Part shown: positions 32,936-46,300 of the stretch, one piece after another
How positions within the stretch are numbered: position 1 is the stretch's first letter
Layout of the letters: each line of letters begins with the position of its first letter
DNA from: Cinclus cinclus
Taxonomy: Eukaryota > Chordata > Aves > Passeriformes > Cinclidae
Length of the DNA stretch: 64,000 nt
Reading direction: 5' to 3'
NCBI RefSeq assembly: GCF_963662255.1
Contig: NC_085059.1
Coordinates: forward strand, 14,975,234 to 15,039,233
Position numbers and translations under genes: made by a program
Notes under the pieces: generated by a model
The model's input: the letters and a program-made list of their open reading frames with translations, nothing else
The model's database searches: none
Told to the model about the DNA's origin: nothing

Positions 32936-33280
32936 GGAACAGCAGGACCAGTAGAGCCTCAAGCTGGTGGCATGAGGGCCAGCGTCCCTCCAGCTGCTTC
33001 CATCCCATTCCCTCCCCAGATATCCCACAGCAGCAGGAATCATGCACTGTCCCCTCCATTGCTCCTGTCTCTCTCACTCCCCAGTCAGGATGCTGGGCTG
33101 GGCAACCTCGTGGCAGAGACCTCAGCAATTGCAGTGGGATACTTCCAATATCCCCCTGTCCCACCTCCACCCCTGGTGGTGACATCTCTTGGCCTCCAGC
33201 TCAACCCCCTCCACTCCACCATCCTGGGCAGTGGGAGGATGAAGGGGCCAGCAGTTCCTGGAGCAGGAGACCACTTCTCC

Positions 33281-33328
33281 ATGAAGGCTCAGCCCGAAAG
33301 CCCCCGCCTGGGGCGGGCCTGGCCTGAC
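33281..33328 (+). promoter_or_regulatory. SECIS element retained in the Cys-GPX3 3'UTR
   Basis: ATGA at 33281 and TGAC at 33325 can form the non-Watson-Crick quartet. Between them an imperfect 11-bp helix (GGCTCAGCCCG against CGGGCCTGGCC) closes an apical loop carrying the required AA at 33297-33298. This is the form expected for the GPX3 SECIS, about 350 bases after the stop. It is unchanged from the unit-2 copy although this gene no longer has an in-frame UGA to decode. Confidence 0.75.
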
Positions 33329-33447
33329 CGTGCCGAGCACGGAGCAGCTCTTCAGTGCATTCAGGCTGCCCGTGGTCCTGGCACACAGACGTGCTGCTCT
33401 CCCACTCAGGGCTGGCCAGCCCCTCACCACCCACCACAGAACTACCA

Positions 33448-33453
33448 AATAAA
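33448..33453 (+). terminator. Poly(A) signal of unit-1 GPX3-like gene
   Basis: AATAAA about 510 bases after the stop codon and 120 bases after the SECIS, in the same relative position as in unit 2 (50880-50885). Confidence 0.7.
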
Positions 33454-34407
33454 TGCTTTGAAAACCTGCAGCCTGCTTGTTGGCCAGGGATAAGGGGAGT
33501 AGAGTGGGGGGCACAGTGGCCAGTCTAGGGTAGCAGTGCCTGACTGGAGAAACTCCATTTCTCTGAAAGTAACTGCAAACATGGACTGAGCATCAGAGCC
33601 CAGCATTTGTGGACAGGCTGTGGGGTGAGTGCAGAGGACAGGTGGACAAAAGGGCCTAGAGGTAGGAGCAGGGGCTTCCCTGCCCTGAAAGAGGTGGGGG
33701 ATCAGAAGTGAGGAGGGTGAGGGGCGAAGCTCAGCACACAGAGAGAGGTGGGGGGCACGCACTTGGGGCAAGAGATCCTGGTGTCCCCAAGCAAGGGTTG
33801 GGGTCCCCTTGCATTCAGTCTGTCTCTATGGATATACGCAAGCACGTGGGGAACAACAGTCCTGGTGTCCCTCCCTCTCCTCCTCCCCACTCAGAGGCTG
33901 CCCCACATGAAGCAGCTTTCACGACAAAAACAGAGAGACTCAGCCACACTTCAGTCCTTAAATAAATACAAAGACATCAACCACCCTCAGGCCAGGCCAT
34001 GGCTGTGGCCAGCACTTGCCTGTGACTGTGGGGTCTCCCACCACCAGGAGAGTCCCTGCTGTTACCTGCTCCTCCAGGGGCTCTGGACTGGGGCAGCTCC
34101 TAGGAAACACTGACCTCCCCTCTGAAGACCTGGCTCGGGTCTAAAACGATGCCAGGCCTGGCTCCTCGTGGGGAAGGGGATGGCCGCATGGAACTGACCC
34201 CATGCTGGCTGCCACCATGATGGCACCTTTAGTCCCTCCTTCATGACTTCCTTGGGGGAAGGCGCTGCTGAGCCCCTCACGTGCAGCACATGTCCTTGCA
34301 CAGGCGTTGGCAGCCAGAGGAAGCTCCTGGACACACTCACACTCGGGCACACACACACACCCCCTACTCCTCTTCCACTGGTGTTGGAGCGTGGCCGGTC
34401 CTTGGCG

Positions 34408-37400
34408 TTACGGCAATCCGGGATCTGCCTGTTCTGAGACACAACAGAGGGGTGGCACAGAATAAGCACAGTTCTTCATGCTCACACAAGCCCCACAAGT
34501 GGGATGCCAGCCATGACATGGTTGATATACCTAAGCACCAGCTGCCATAACTCCACAAGCTGTTTGGGCTCAGCCTGATTTTAGGTGCTGTGGGGATGCT
34601 GGCAGGGATACAGCAGGGACCAACCCCATGGCAAAATCATCCCCTCAGCTGATGAGAGGTGGGACCCAGGGGTGAATGGCCACTGCCTGGAAAGTTTTGC
34701 CACCATCCCTCCCCCATGTGTTTAGCCAAGTGCTCCATATGTCAGGGTGAAGGATGGGCACCCTGTCAGGGAGGGTCTGAGCCTTACCCAAGTCCTTGGG
34801 GACTGGTTTCACCCCAGTCACTGGTTGGGTGTTCTGGCTGCGAGCCATGGCACAGGGTGGGCGCCAGGGGTACTCGGGCTGCGGGAGGAGATGGAACAGA
34901 GACAGGGAATTTCCTGGGATGTGAATCATGAGGCTGCACTCTGTGATTGATTGACAGTGAGAGGAGGAGAAGGAGGGCAAGAAAGGGACTGAGCAGTCAC
35001 AGGACACAGATGCTCAGATCCCTGCTCTGGGACTCCGTGGCCCTGGAGGGCAGGGAGTCACAGACCCATCCTCATGTCACCCTCTGCTCCCCCTCCTGCT
35101 GGTACAAGTAGAGCCTCACCGGGGGAAAATGGTGGAAGTTCTGTCCTTGCGTGTGCTCGCCCGGCATGGCTGGCGGGTATCGGATCTGCTGCCACTCGTC
35201 GTAGCCGTGGTACATGGGGTGAGCCATGGGGGGACTGTACTGGTACTGGTACATGGGGCAGGCTGGGAAGACACCTCCCCTAAGCAACCCCATCACTGTG
35301 CTGCCATTCTTGACTCCACTAGCCATGCCCCAGGCATGTGGGCTGGCACCATGAACCATGGCTGTGGTCCTTCAAGATGATTGCCTGGAGGACGCTGAGT
35401 TGGGTCCCCAAGCCCCACCACCCCAGCACTGACACCTGCCCAGCTGCTGGGCTGCTGCTGCCACGCAGGGCTCTTTGCTGTACAGATTCAGGCCACGTAT
35501 TTCCTTCCCTGTCCTCAGTGGCTCTGTGTCCTGCCCTACCTGCTGCTTGAGTAGCTCATTCTGGGTCAGCAGCTCCTGCTGTGGCAGCTTCCCTGCTGGC
35601 TCCATGGCAAAGATGGGTGGTGGAGAGGCTTGGACATTCAGGGCCTCTTCTAGTGCCTAGAGAGGAAGAGGAGGGACCAGGGTCAGAGCAAATTCAGTGC
35701 CCAAGATGTCACTGAAGGACCCTGGACATGCACTCAGAGTGGGAAGTGGGTAGAACTGGGCACGGGCAGGGAGGACAATAGACCCTCCTTGATCGCCCCC
35801 TTCCTCAGAGCCCAGAGGGATGTGCTGGGCCTCATACAAGTGGTGAGTCTGGCACAAGTCCCTGCCTGGGCAAGAGTGGTCAGTTGTGGATTTGAGAGAG
35901 GTCAAGAGACTGGAGAACATTAAAGACATTTTGAAGTGAGGGGGTGTGCCCTGGGCCCCACCTTGTTCAGCCTCTGGATCTCCTTTTCCTGGTATTCCCA
36001 CTGCCTGGTGACTGGAGCCAGCTGCTCCTGCAGGAACCGCATCCTCTGCTGCAGGTCCCTCACCTCCATGGCCAGCCTCTCCTTCTCTGCCTGCAGGAAC
36101 CCGGGTGGGGAGGAGATCAGCCAGAGCAGGGTGACAGGACTAGCAGCTCCCTGTCACCCTTCCCAAGGGACTTGCCTCCTCTGTTTCAATCCGGGACTTG
36201 GCCAGGAGCAGCTTGCGGTCAAAATCCCGTTGCTTTTGCTCCCGCTCTGACTCCAGCTCGGTCACTGCCCTGCGGGCCTCAGCCAGCTCCTGGTGTAGAT
36301 CTGTGACCTGCCAGGAGGGAGTGAGTGGGGGCGTTGGCCTGGAAAGACCCAAAGCGGGGGGAAAGGAGCTACAGGCAGTCCCCAGCCTCCCTCCACCATT
36401 TCCTCTGGGTCCCCACAGCCAGCACCCAGCAGCAATGTTCCCCCCCTCAGGCACCCAGCCCTACCTTCTGCTCGTACTTCTGCTTCATGGAGCGGAAATG
36501 CTGATCCCATTGTTTGTTCACCTCCAGCAACTGCAGGGAGAGAGGGATGCCTGAACAGGAGCCAAAATCCTGCTACTAACCAGCTGTGGTGGTCTCCAGC
36601 AGACTCCTGTCGTGAAAGCACTTTGGCAACCAGCTGGATGGACATCCCAGCTCCAGCAGTGCTCCCCTGCAGCTCTCAAGCCCTGCCCAGTCTGTCAGTC
36701 CCATCCCAGCCCTGGGGCTCCTCTGCCCACTCCCCACCTCCTTAGTGGTGCCTCCCTCCCAGCCTGGTCCTCACCTCCCTGCGCTGGTGCTCCAGGATCT
36801 TCACCTTCTTTTCCTTGGCTTCCAGCTCTTCTCTGCCTCGCGCCTTCTCCACCATGGCCCCGCTCTGCTGGACGCGCACGGGGGGGACCCTCAGGGCTTT
36901 TGTGGAGGCTCTGCCCAAGGCTGGCTAAACTCAAGCCAGTTCCCCTCCCACTGCCTCCCCCATCCCCTTGAGACCCTGAGCACTCCTGCTGGTCCTACTG
37001 GGACAAACTGGGGGCTCCACTAAATGAGGCCATCTTTGCTGATGTGGCAGCGGGCTCCCTGCCTCCTTCCCGGCCCTCTCCAAGGAGATGCTGCCTCCTC
37101 ACCTGCTGCTGCTGCTCCGCAGCTTCCCTCTTCCCAGCGTCCTGGCTGCTCAGCGTCACCATCCTCCGGAGCTCCTGGTTCTCACACCTGTGGAACCACA
37201 GGAAGGATGGGTCAGCAGGAAGAAGCTTCCAGAGCAGCCCTGTCCCCATCCACACAGCCCACCCTCACCTGAGCTTCTCCAGAGCCTGGTTTCTCTGCTC
37301 CAGGTCATGCTCCAGCTTGGTGCGCAGCTCCTTGTTCTCACTGTGCAGCGTCTCACACAGCGTCTGCAGGGTGAACACTGCCAACGTGAGGACCATGGCC

Positions 37401-38509
37401 TGCCCTGGGTCACACACATCCCACCACGCCACACTAAGGAGGTGGGTGGGTGTCCACCTCACGATGGGCAGGAGGGGTTAGCTGGGAAAAAAAATAGAAG
37501 GGGGAAAATCTCCATCAAGTGCCAGGCCAGCCCTCGCTCACCTGCAGGAATGACGTTCTCTGCTCATTCTTGTGCACCTTGGAGGCCAAGCGCTTGAGCT
37601 CGGAGGCCATGTAGCCCATGCGCACAAAGACCTGCTCCTTGCTGGCCTCCTTGGCACAGCCACTCAGCGTGTTCTCCAGCTGCTGCAGCTGGGGCAGCAG
37701 GTTGGCATCCTCGTTCAGTGGCTGCTCCACATCCTGGGAATGGGGAGGGGATCGAGTATGGTCAGACCAGTTCAAGGAGCATTGCAAACTTCCTCTTGGG
37801 ATGTATCAACTTCATGTCCCACCCACGGCTGTGGTGGGGAGCTGGGCCAGCACAAACACACTCTGCAGCACTTTTCAGTACGCTGAAAAACTGTGTCACC
37901 TTCGTAAAGGTCTGATTCCCAGCTGTTGGATATGGCATACCAAGTCCCCAGGTGGAGAAGGACATGGTAGCAGCCCATGTATTCCCTGTGCCCCTTGGCA
38001 GCCTGAGCAGGACAGACTCTCAAATCGCTGACACCAATTGAGGCATCTCCATCCTTGGGCTCTTTTGCACCTGAGCTATTCCCATCTGCACCAAGACTAA
38101 AAATCCCAGCTCCTGACACTGTCCTCTCTACTGACACCCTGGTCCATTCTGGTAGGTCTGCTTGTCTTACCCCAGTTCCTCTGCATCGTCCTGTGTAAAA
38201 GCCTGGACACCCTTCTCAACCCTGCAAAACAGGGCCAGCTTTGCTGCTGCCCCAGTGCCAAGACCCCCAGCTTCTACCAGCACCCTTCCTCAGCCAAACA
38301 AGAAAGCCCTGGCTTTATGGGCACAGGCTGGGCTGCCCCAAAGGCAAATCTCATCCCCCTGGCATGCAGCAGTTACCGATAGATTTGATCCCTTGCATCT
38401 TCTCCTTCAGCCGGGCGTTCTCCTCCACCAGCTGCTCCAAGGCCGTGGATCCATTCTCCTCTGACCCCCCACCAGGGTCATAGATATGATAGGGTCCTCT
38501 CCCCTCCAT
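34408..38509 (-). pseudogene. Truncated TNIP1 copy, probable pseudogene (unit 1)
   Basis: Exons equivalent to the intact gene are present at 38377-38509 (ATG exon), 37542-37733, 37269-37363, 37103-37187, 36775-36867, 36465-36530, 36176-36307, 35962-36090, 35540-35656, then a fragment starting at 35120, 34788-34878 and 34408-34433. Four exons between the ATG exon and 37733 are deleted, together with their introns. Joining the ATG exon to the next one shifts the frame and meets a TGA near the end of that exon. A second deletion at about 35,269 removes two coiled-coil exons, including the ubiquitin-binding UBAN motif, and the acceptor of the tyrosine/proline-rich exon. Its own promoter is also absent: the sequence upstream of the ATG exon is DCTN4. 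Remaining exons are almost identical to the intact copy (one visible change is Arg to Trp in the exon at 35962), so the copy is young. A transcript with regulatory effect remains possible. Confidence 0.8.
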
Positions 38510-38574
38510 GCCTGCTGTTCAGTCGCCTACCTCCCAGCCAGGCATCCCTGCAATGCAATGGAGCACGGTGTCAC

Positions 38575-40100
<1,526 letters not shown>

Positions 40101-40306
40101 TCAGTTGCAGCCGGTGCCACCAGGTGCCACCCCTGCCATGGGCACGGACGCTTTCTGTGCATCCCGGAGGTCTGGGGCAGCCCGGGTGCTCTGTGCCAGT
40201 GCCTCACCACCCTCACAGCGAGGGATTTCTTCCCAATGTCCCATCTGTCACTCCCTCTGGCAGTGGGAAGCAGTTGCATCTTATTCTGTCACCCCGAGCC
40301 CTTGTC

Positions 40307-41649
40307 CTAAGTCTCTCTCCAGCTCTCTCAGTGCCCCTTTTGGCTGTGGAAGGGCCTCTGATCTCTCCCTTGTGCCTTGCCTTCTCTAGGTGGACATCCC
40401 CAGTTTTCCCAGCCTGGCTCCAGAGCGCAGGGGCTCAGTCCTTGAAACATCTCCATGGCCTCCTCTGGAGTCACCCCAGCAGTTCCGTGTCCTTCTTACG
40501 CTGAGGGCCCAGAGATGGATGCAGCTCCTGGTGTGTCTCAGCAGAGCAGAGCAGCGGGGTGATCCTTTCACCACCCAAAGGTGGTTTCTCTTCAGTCACA
40601 CGTGCACTCAGGCAAGATCCTGACAAGAATGAACATTCCCGTGGGTGGGATCAGCAGGAAAGCACGAGGTCTGTGGATGCTCTGCTGTGTACACAGAGGG
40701 CAGAGCTCGCATCAGCAAGCCTCTCCCAGTTTGCTGCTGGATACCCCAAACAAACAGCGCTTCCAGCCGGGCATGGGGCATGAATCGCCCATGCTCATCC
40801 CGGATTCCGTCCCCACGCAGTGCCTGGAGCCAGTCCCTGCCCATTGCCTGCTGCTTGCAGCTCCACAGGAAAGCCCTGTCCATGAGGATCTGCCGCTGGC
40901 CGTGATAAGAACCCCTCATGCTTTTTATCCGCCTGCAGCAGCTGCAGGGGAGCGCTGCTGGGAGGGCAGGGAGGAGGCTGTCTCTGCACTGCTCTCGGCA
41001 GAGCTGTGTCTCCAGGGAGTGCCGGGCCGTCTTTAGAGCATGTGGTAGGGCTTTCCACCACCAGAAATCCCACAGGTTTCCCTGGGAAAAGGCGGGAGGG
41101 AAAGTGGAGCTCTCACCATGACTGACGCTGGGCTCATGTCCCAGAAGGAAAGTCGGAGCATCCCATCTTGCTTTTGCCATTCAGCATCACCAACTGTGAT
41201 GAGGAGTGGAATATTCCACTGGGCAGCAGAAACACTGTTCCCAGCCGACGGGCTGAGGTCTGTCCCCTCCCTGGCGATGCTCTCTGCCCCTGCCTCTGTA
41301 AATCACCCTGTCCGGATCCCTGGGGACTGCGGGCACCTCGCTGCGGGTGGCAATGGAGGCTCTGGGTCTTGCCCTGACTTGCCCTCGGGGACAAGTGGGT
41401 GCCCGTGAGCCCTGCTGAGGTAGGAGGGGGACTGGCTAGGGAGGACCCCTTTTTAAGGATTATGCAGTGAAATGTCCCCACGTCCCTCCCCGAGACTTTC
41501 AGGCTCAGCTCTAGAGGGTCAAACCCAGTGAAGCTCCATTCTGGGTGGGATGAGAGGGAGCGTGTTCTTATTTTATCCTGGTGTAGAAAAAACGTCTTCC
41601 CCTGCCTTGCCTTTCCTTCCTTCCCTTTCCTTCTATCCCCTTCTACTTC
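40307..41649. other. Unit-2 segment absent from unit 1, upstream of SMIM3
   Basis: Sequence between the duplicated DCTN4 5' flank and the SMIM3 promoter, with no counterpart in unit 1. It contains short open frames on both strands but no family I recognise and no convincing splice-bounded exon. A pyrimidine-rich CTTCC stretch lies at about 41,600-41,660. Confidence 0.5.
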
Positions 41650-41805
41650 TCCTCCTCCCCTGCCGTCCTCCGCGGGCCGGGCCGGGCCGGGCCGGGCGGG
41701 GCCAGGCGGAGTCTGTCTCCCTCGGCGGGATCTGCCGCTGCTGTGGCTTCAGGCAGGAGCTGGAGCCGGATTCGGAGCGGGTGCCGGATTTTGGCAGCGC
41801 CGTAG
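41650..41805 (+). promoter_or_regulatory. Probable SMIM3 promoter and non-coding first exon
   Basis: A CpG-rich block with four to five tandem CGGGC units (about 41,675-41,700) is followed by sequence ending in a canonical donor (GTAG/gtaag, exon end 41805). The coding exon's acceptor lies 595 bases downstream, which suits a two-exon gene with an untranslated first exon. Unit 1 lacks this block. The transcription start itself cannot be placed. Confidence 0.55.
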
Positions 41806-41997
41806 GTAAGGGAATGCGGGCAGGCAGGACGGCAGTGGCACGGGCAGGGCACAAACAGGGCACGGGCAGCTGCCGCCTCTCCCCCACGGCAGTTGTGTCC
41901 CGCACCCCCGAGGTGCCGGAGCAGGACGGGGGCACAGCCGCGGTCCCCGTGGAGGGGTCCCCGGCCCCTCCGTCCCCTTCAGCTGATGGATAACTCG

Positions 41998-42007
41998 GTG
42001 ACTCAGC
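41998..42007 (+). promoter_or_regulatory. Antioxidant-response/MARE-like element, unit 2
   Basis: GTGACTCAGC in the SMIM3 intron, identical in sequence and context to 28725-28734. Confidence 0.35.
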
Positions 42008-42401
42008 ACGAGGTGCGGGTGGGGGGGACACACGAGGCTCCCCAAAACCGGGGGTGCTCCTTGCTGACCTGACCCCACCGTTTCCCCACGGGATGACAGA
42101 GTGGTGAGCGACCAGCGGGACACTCGGTTGTGGCTTTCCTTTATCAGTTCCTGTAACAAACAGTAGCCATTAATAGGGAACTTTTCCCCTCGGGTTTTAT
42201 CCTGTGTCTTCAAAGCATCCTGTAAATCCTGCAGGCAATTGAAGGAGCCTTTAGCAAAGGCTCTCGAAGGAGCCCAAGATGAAAGCAAGAACCTGGGCAC
42301 AGGGGTGTCCCCGGAGAGAGCAGCAGAGGACTGGGGGGGACTCTGGCTATGAGAGGGTTGGAGGGGGCTGCCCCACCACCCTTCTGCCTTGCCCTTGCAG
42401 G

Positions 42402-42581
42402 ATGGACCTCCCTCACCTCACGAATCCTACCGACCTCCCCAAGCACATCCTGGATATCTGGGTCATCGTCCTGATCATCCTGGCCACCATCCTCATCATG
42501 ACGGCGCTGGTGCTGTGCCCAGCCACTGCTGTCATCATCTACCGAGTACGAACGCACCCGACACGCAACGGCATCGTCTGA
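42402..42581 (+). CDS. SMIM3: Small integral membrane protein 3, unit-2 copy
   Basis: Encodes the same 59-residue protein as the unit-1 copy, with the hydrophobic core [16 protein letters not shown] and the [10 protein letters not shown] block of the family. Human SMIM3 was first described as the NGF-induced transcript NID67; its molecular role is not well defined. This copy has the complete gene context: a CpG-rich first-exon candidate ending at 41805, an intron of 595 bases, a cttgcag acceptor at 42400 and an AATAAA at 43386, so it is the more likely functional and ancestral copy. Confidence 0.92.
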   Translation: MDLPHLTNPTDLPKHILDIWVIVLIILATILIMTALVLCPATAVIIYRVRTHPTRNGIV

Positions 42582-43385
42582 GCCATGGGCAGTGGGGGAC
42601 GGCCAGCTCGCTGGGCTGGGGGCTACAGCCATGGGACCCTGTGCCACGGACCTCCACGGGGCACTCTGAGAGCTGGAGCGTGGGCAGGAGCTGGGGTGGG
42701 CCAGCACCCAGACCTGCTGCTGTACGTGGCTCTCACTGGCTACCCACTGCTCATTTTGCCCACCGACCTCATGGGGACAAAGAGGGAAATGACAGCATGG
42801 GCAGCAGTGGGGAGAGGTGTGACTTTGTGGACATGTCTCAGCTGGAAATATCTCACTCCCATGAGGGAGGCAGGCTGCTCTCGCCTTCACCGGTGACACT
42901 GTGTCCTCCCAGGCAAGCAGCAAGGAGTGGAAATGCCTGACCAAGTTATATCTTCTTTGGAGTCCCAGCTGTCAAGGTGTTTGGGGACAAAAGAGTCAAA
43001 GCAAGATGGATGGGGCTTCTGGTTGTGCGTTTAGTGCTTGGCTAAAAGCATCCGTGACAGAGCTGGCTGCACAGCAGACGTGCAGCCGGCACCGGCTTCT
43101 CCTCAGTCCATCATCTGCAGCAATGGTAGGAAAATCCTGCAGGGCTCCTGGTTCCTCTGGGTCTTGTGGGGCAGAGGATTGTGTGCAGTTCTGCCAGCCC
43201 TCTTGTGTGCACGCTGGCTGCATTCCCCACTGCTGGTGGTGAGAGCTCCCTCTGTTTGCCCAGCACACCAGCCCTGCTGGGGAGCCTGTGCATGCCTCAC
43301 CTGGGCAGGTAAAGTGGGAGGAGCGGGTTTGTGCCCAGGCAGTGGCAAGGGATCATGTAAGCTCTTGTACTGCCCTTTGTTATGA

Positions 43386-43391
43386 AATAAA
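43386..43391 (+). terminator. SMIM3 poly(A) signal, unit 2
   Basis: AATAAA about 800 bases after the SMIM3 stop codon. The aligned position in unit 1 (about 30,000) reads GTTATGGGGGGAT and has lost the hexamer. Confidence 0.6.
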
Positions 43392-46300
43392 TAGATTTTA
43401 GTGTGTCGTGCAGCTCTGTCCACACTATGGGTGGTGTCTGGCTCTGCAGGATCTGGGGTACTTTGCACCCTCTTCAGAAACCCTCCCTGCTCTGACCTCC
43501 TGCACTGCCTTGCATAAAGGTTCCTTGGGCTTCTAGCTGGCCTTGGAGACCAGCAGGAGTCTCATTGCCAGCCCAGCCCCATGCTCCAAGAGGGCAAACT
43601 TCAGTCTGGACACAGTGGGTAGGAAGGATCCCTTAGGATTTCCTGACAGTCATTCTGGCTGTTTTTCTTACACTCTAGTGACCAGCACCACATCCCTCAA
43701 ACCAGCCTCTTGCTGGGTCAGTGTGACAGGAGCCCTGGGGCTGAAAAGGTGTTTTGGTGTCTCACAGCAAGTAAGATCACGAAGTTGACAGGATGAATCA
43801 GTCATGGATGTGGGGAAACACTGCTGTGACACTGGTGGAAATTGTTTAAATCCTGTTTTCCGTGCAACCAGCCCTGCAGTGTTGAAAACCCTCTATGCCA
43901 TCCCTCTGTGGCTTGATCCACTAACCAGATTTGGGCTTGTTTTGGGTGGTAGGGCCAGACAGGCAGGAGGCTCCCAGAAAAGTAGGACCTTGGGCAAAGA
44001 CATTCTACCTTGGGGAGGGACCCTAGCATAGGGATGCAGACCCTTGGGAACAGAAGTGCCTGCACTGGAGCCCCTGGCTGTGGTTGTGCTGGGAGGAAGC
44101 AGACACTTATTCCTTGCCCAGCCAAAAAACCTATTTCTGTTTTGTGCTGTCAACTCTCCCTTCCCCTCTCAAGTTTCAGAGTTTGAGGCAAATAACCACT
44201 TATTTTCCTGTTTTTCTTCCTCCATCTCTCCATTCCTGGCATGGTTCAGCAACAGCTGGAGAACATTACAGATGTGCAGGGTGGGAGCAGCCCTGGCTCT
44301 GCTCTCCCCCATGCTCCACCCCAGCACTGCTTGCCTGGGGACACTGTGGAGATGGCCAGCAGAACCAGGAATAAGAGCTGAGCAGCTTTGCTATGAAAGG
44401 AATAGTGAAGAAACCACAAACATTGGAATGATTTGGGAAGGAAGCCTGGTTTGGAGCAAAACACGAGGAAAAACATGGAACACCTCCCCTCCCATCCATA
44501 GAACCATACATGATGGCTGTTCCCACCTCTGCATTCCCCCTGTCAAGAGCAGCAGAAGGAAGTGGGAGATTTCTTTTGTTGGTATGAATTTTCTGGGAAG
44601 TTTCAAACCCATGGCAAACATTTCCAGGAAAGGCTTGGAAAGATGGGTTTGCTCGTAACAACAAACATGGAGCTAAATGGTAACAGAGGTAAAGCAGAGA
44701 GAAACCATGACATTTTTTAAAACATTAAGATGGCGGAGAATGGATTTAAACTGGATTTCCAACACTGTCAAGGTGGAAATTCCTCCTCCAGGATGGAGTG
44801 ATACAACCAAATCCCCCTGTGGCCCTGGTTTCAGTGCCTGAACAGTGCTGGAGCTTGGAGGAACTGTTTGCATGGAGTTTTGCCAAGGAAAAATGCCTTT
44901 CTGTTGAGAAGCAGGTCCTGCTGCGGTGACGCTGTAGCAGGCAGGGTGATGCTGGCACTGAAGTGATTCAGCATTCACTGGGATGCTTCCCTGGAGATGC
45001 TGGCATGTGGCAGGAGCTGGCTGCTGGCCTGTGGGGGCTGCTGCTGGGGGAAGCAGATGGGACAGTCCCAGAAGGGAGAAGGGCATGCAGGATGCTGGCT
45101 CTCACCTTGCTTCTAGGCAGCCTCCCTTTGCAGGGGGAATGGGGGGACAATGAGCCAGGGGCATTTCTACAGGGAGTAAATCTTGCCCTGGAGAAGGAAG
45201 GGGTGCCAGTGCTGGAGGGGGCAGAGGACATAGCCTGGGGGCTGCAGGGGCACTAGAGAAGGGGGATCCCTACTTCAAACAGTGCTGGGCACCATGCCCA
45301 GCAGGGAGGCTGCTGCTGAACCAGGGCACTATGTGGGAGCACATGGGCTGGGGCAGAGCAGTGAGGGCTGGGCAAGCTGCAGGCTGGCAGCCTGGAGAAG
45401 CCTGGTGCTCAGAGAACTGGGGCCTCTCACCTGGCAGAGCTTGTTTTGCTTTTGCTTCCCATTTCATACTTAGGTTCAGAGGTGGCCCTGGGAGTGATGC
45501 CAGGCCAGGTGGCCAGAGGGAAGCTGCACTGCTGCTAGCCAGGGTAATGCTGCTTGCTGCTGCCCAAGCTCCCTGCCACTGTCCTGCCACACAGCTGACA
45601 CCATCCCTGTCTCTCTGCATGAAAATACTCCTCGGTCAGCTCTCAGATAAGCCCAGCAGGCAGCCTGAGATGGTCCCCACCGCTGCTTTCACATTTCCTT
45701 TGCTCAGCTGGGGCCCTGCAGCCTGGCACAAGGTCTCTGCAGCCCCTGCATGTGGCTCAGGGGACAGTCGGGGAGGCTGGTGGCAGCGGCAGCATGGCAG
45801 CCAGGAAGCTGGAGGCGCTCGGCCTCCCGCCCCGGACTTTTGCCAAACATCTGCAGCAGGCGGGAGCTGGCTCCCATCCGGCTCTGGTGGAAAAAACAAC
45901 TGAGCAGGAAGGTTCATGCGAGGGTCAGCCTGCCCTGCATGGGTACTTTTTAGGGTGGGGGACTCCAGTCCTGCAGGGTGGAGCAGCACAATCTTGGTGG
46001 AACCCCTGGGCCCCTTGGCTGTCCCATGCAGCCTCCAGCATGGCACAGCATGTTGGGGACACTGGGTGACATGCCTGGGGTGCCATAGAAGCTCAGTGGC
46101 AGAGAGGGAGTCCCATCAGCTGGGTCTCATTAACTCCTTCCCCATTCCCAAACTCCACCAAGGCTGATTTGGCACTGGGATCTAAGGAGATGGGACTTGG
46201 ATAAACAGGTCCCTTATTTTTGTTTTGGTTTTATGAAAACTGAGTTCAGGAGTGACTCAGATTTCACTGCTCTTGGCAGGCATCAGGGACACGTGGAAGG

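Noticed and set aside
34347..34362. CA dinucleotide run in the TNIP1 3' region (also at 51779)
   Set aside because: Too short to be a notable microsatellite and the same in both units.
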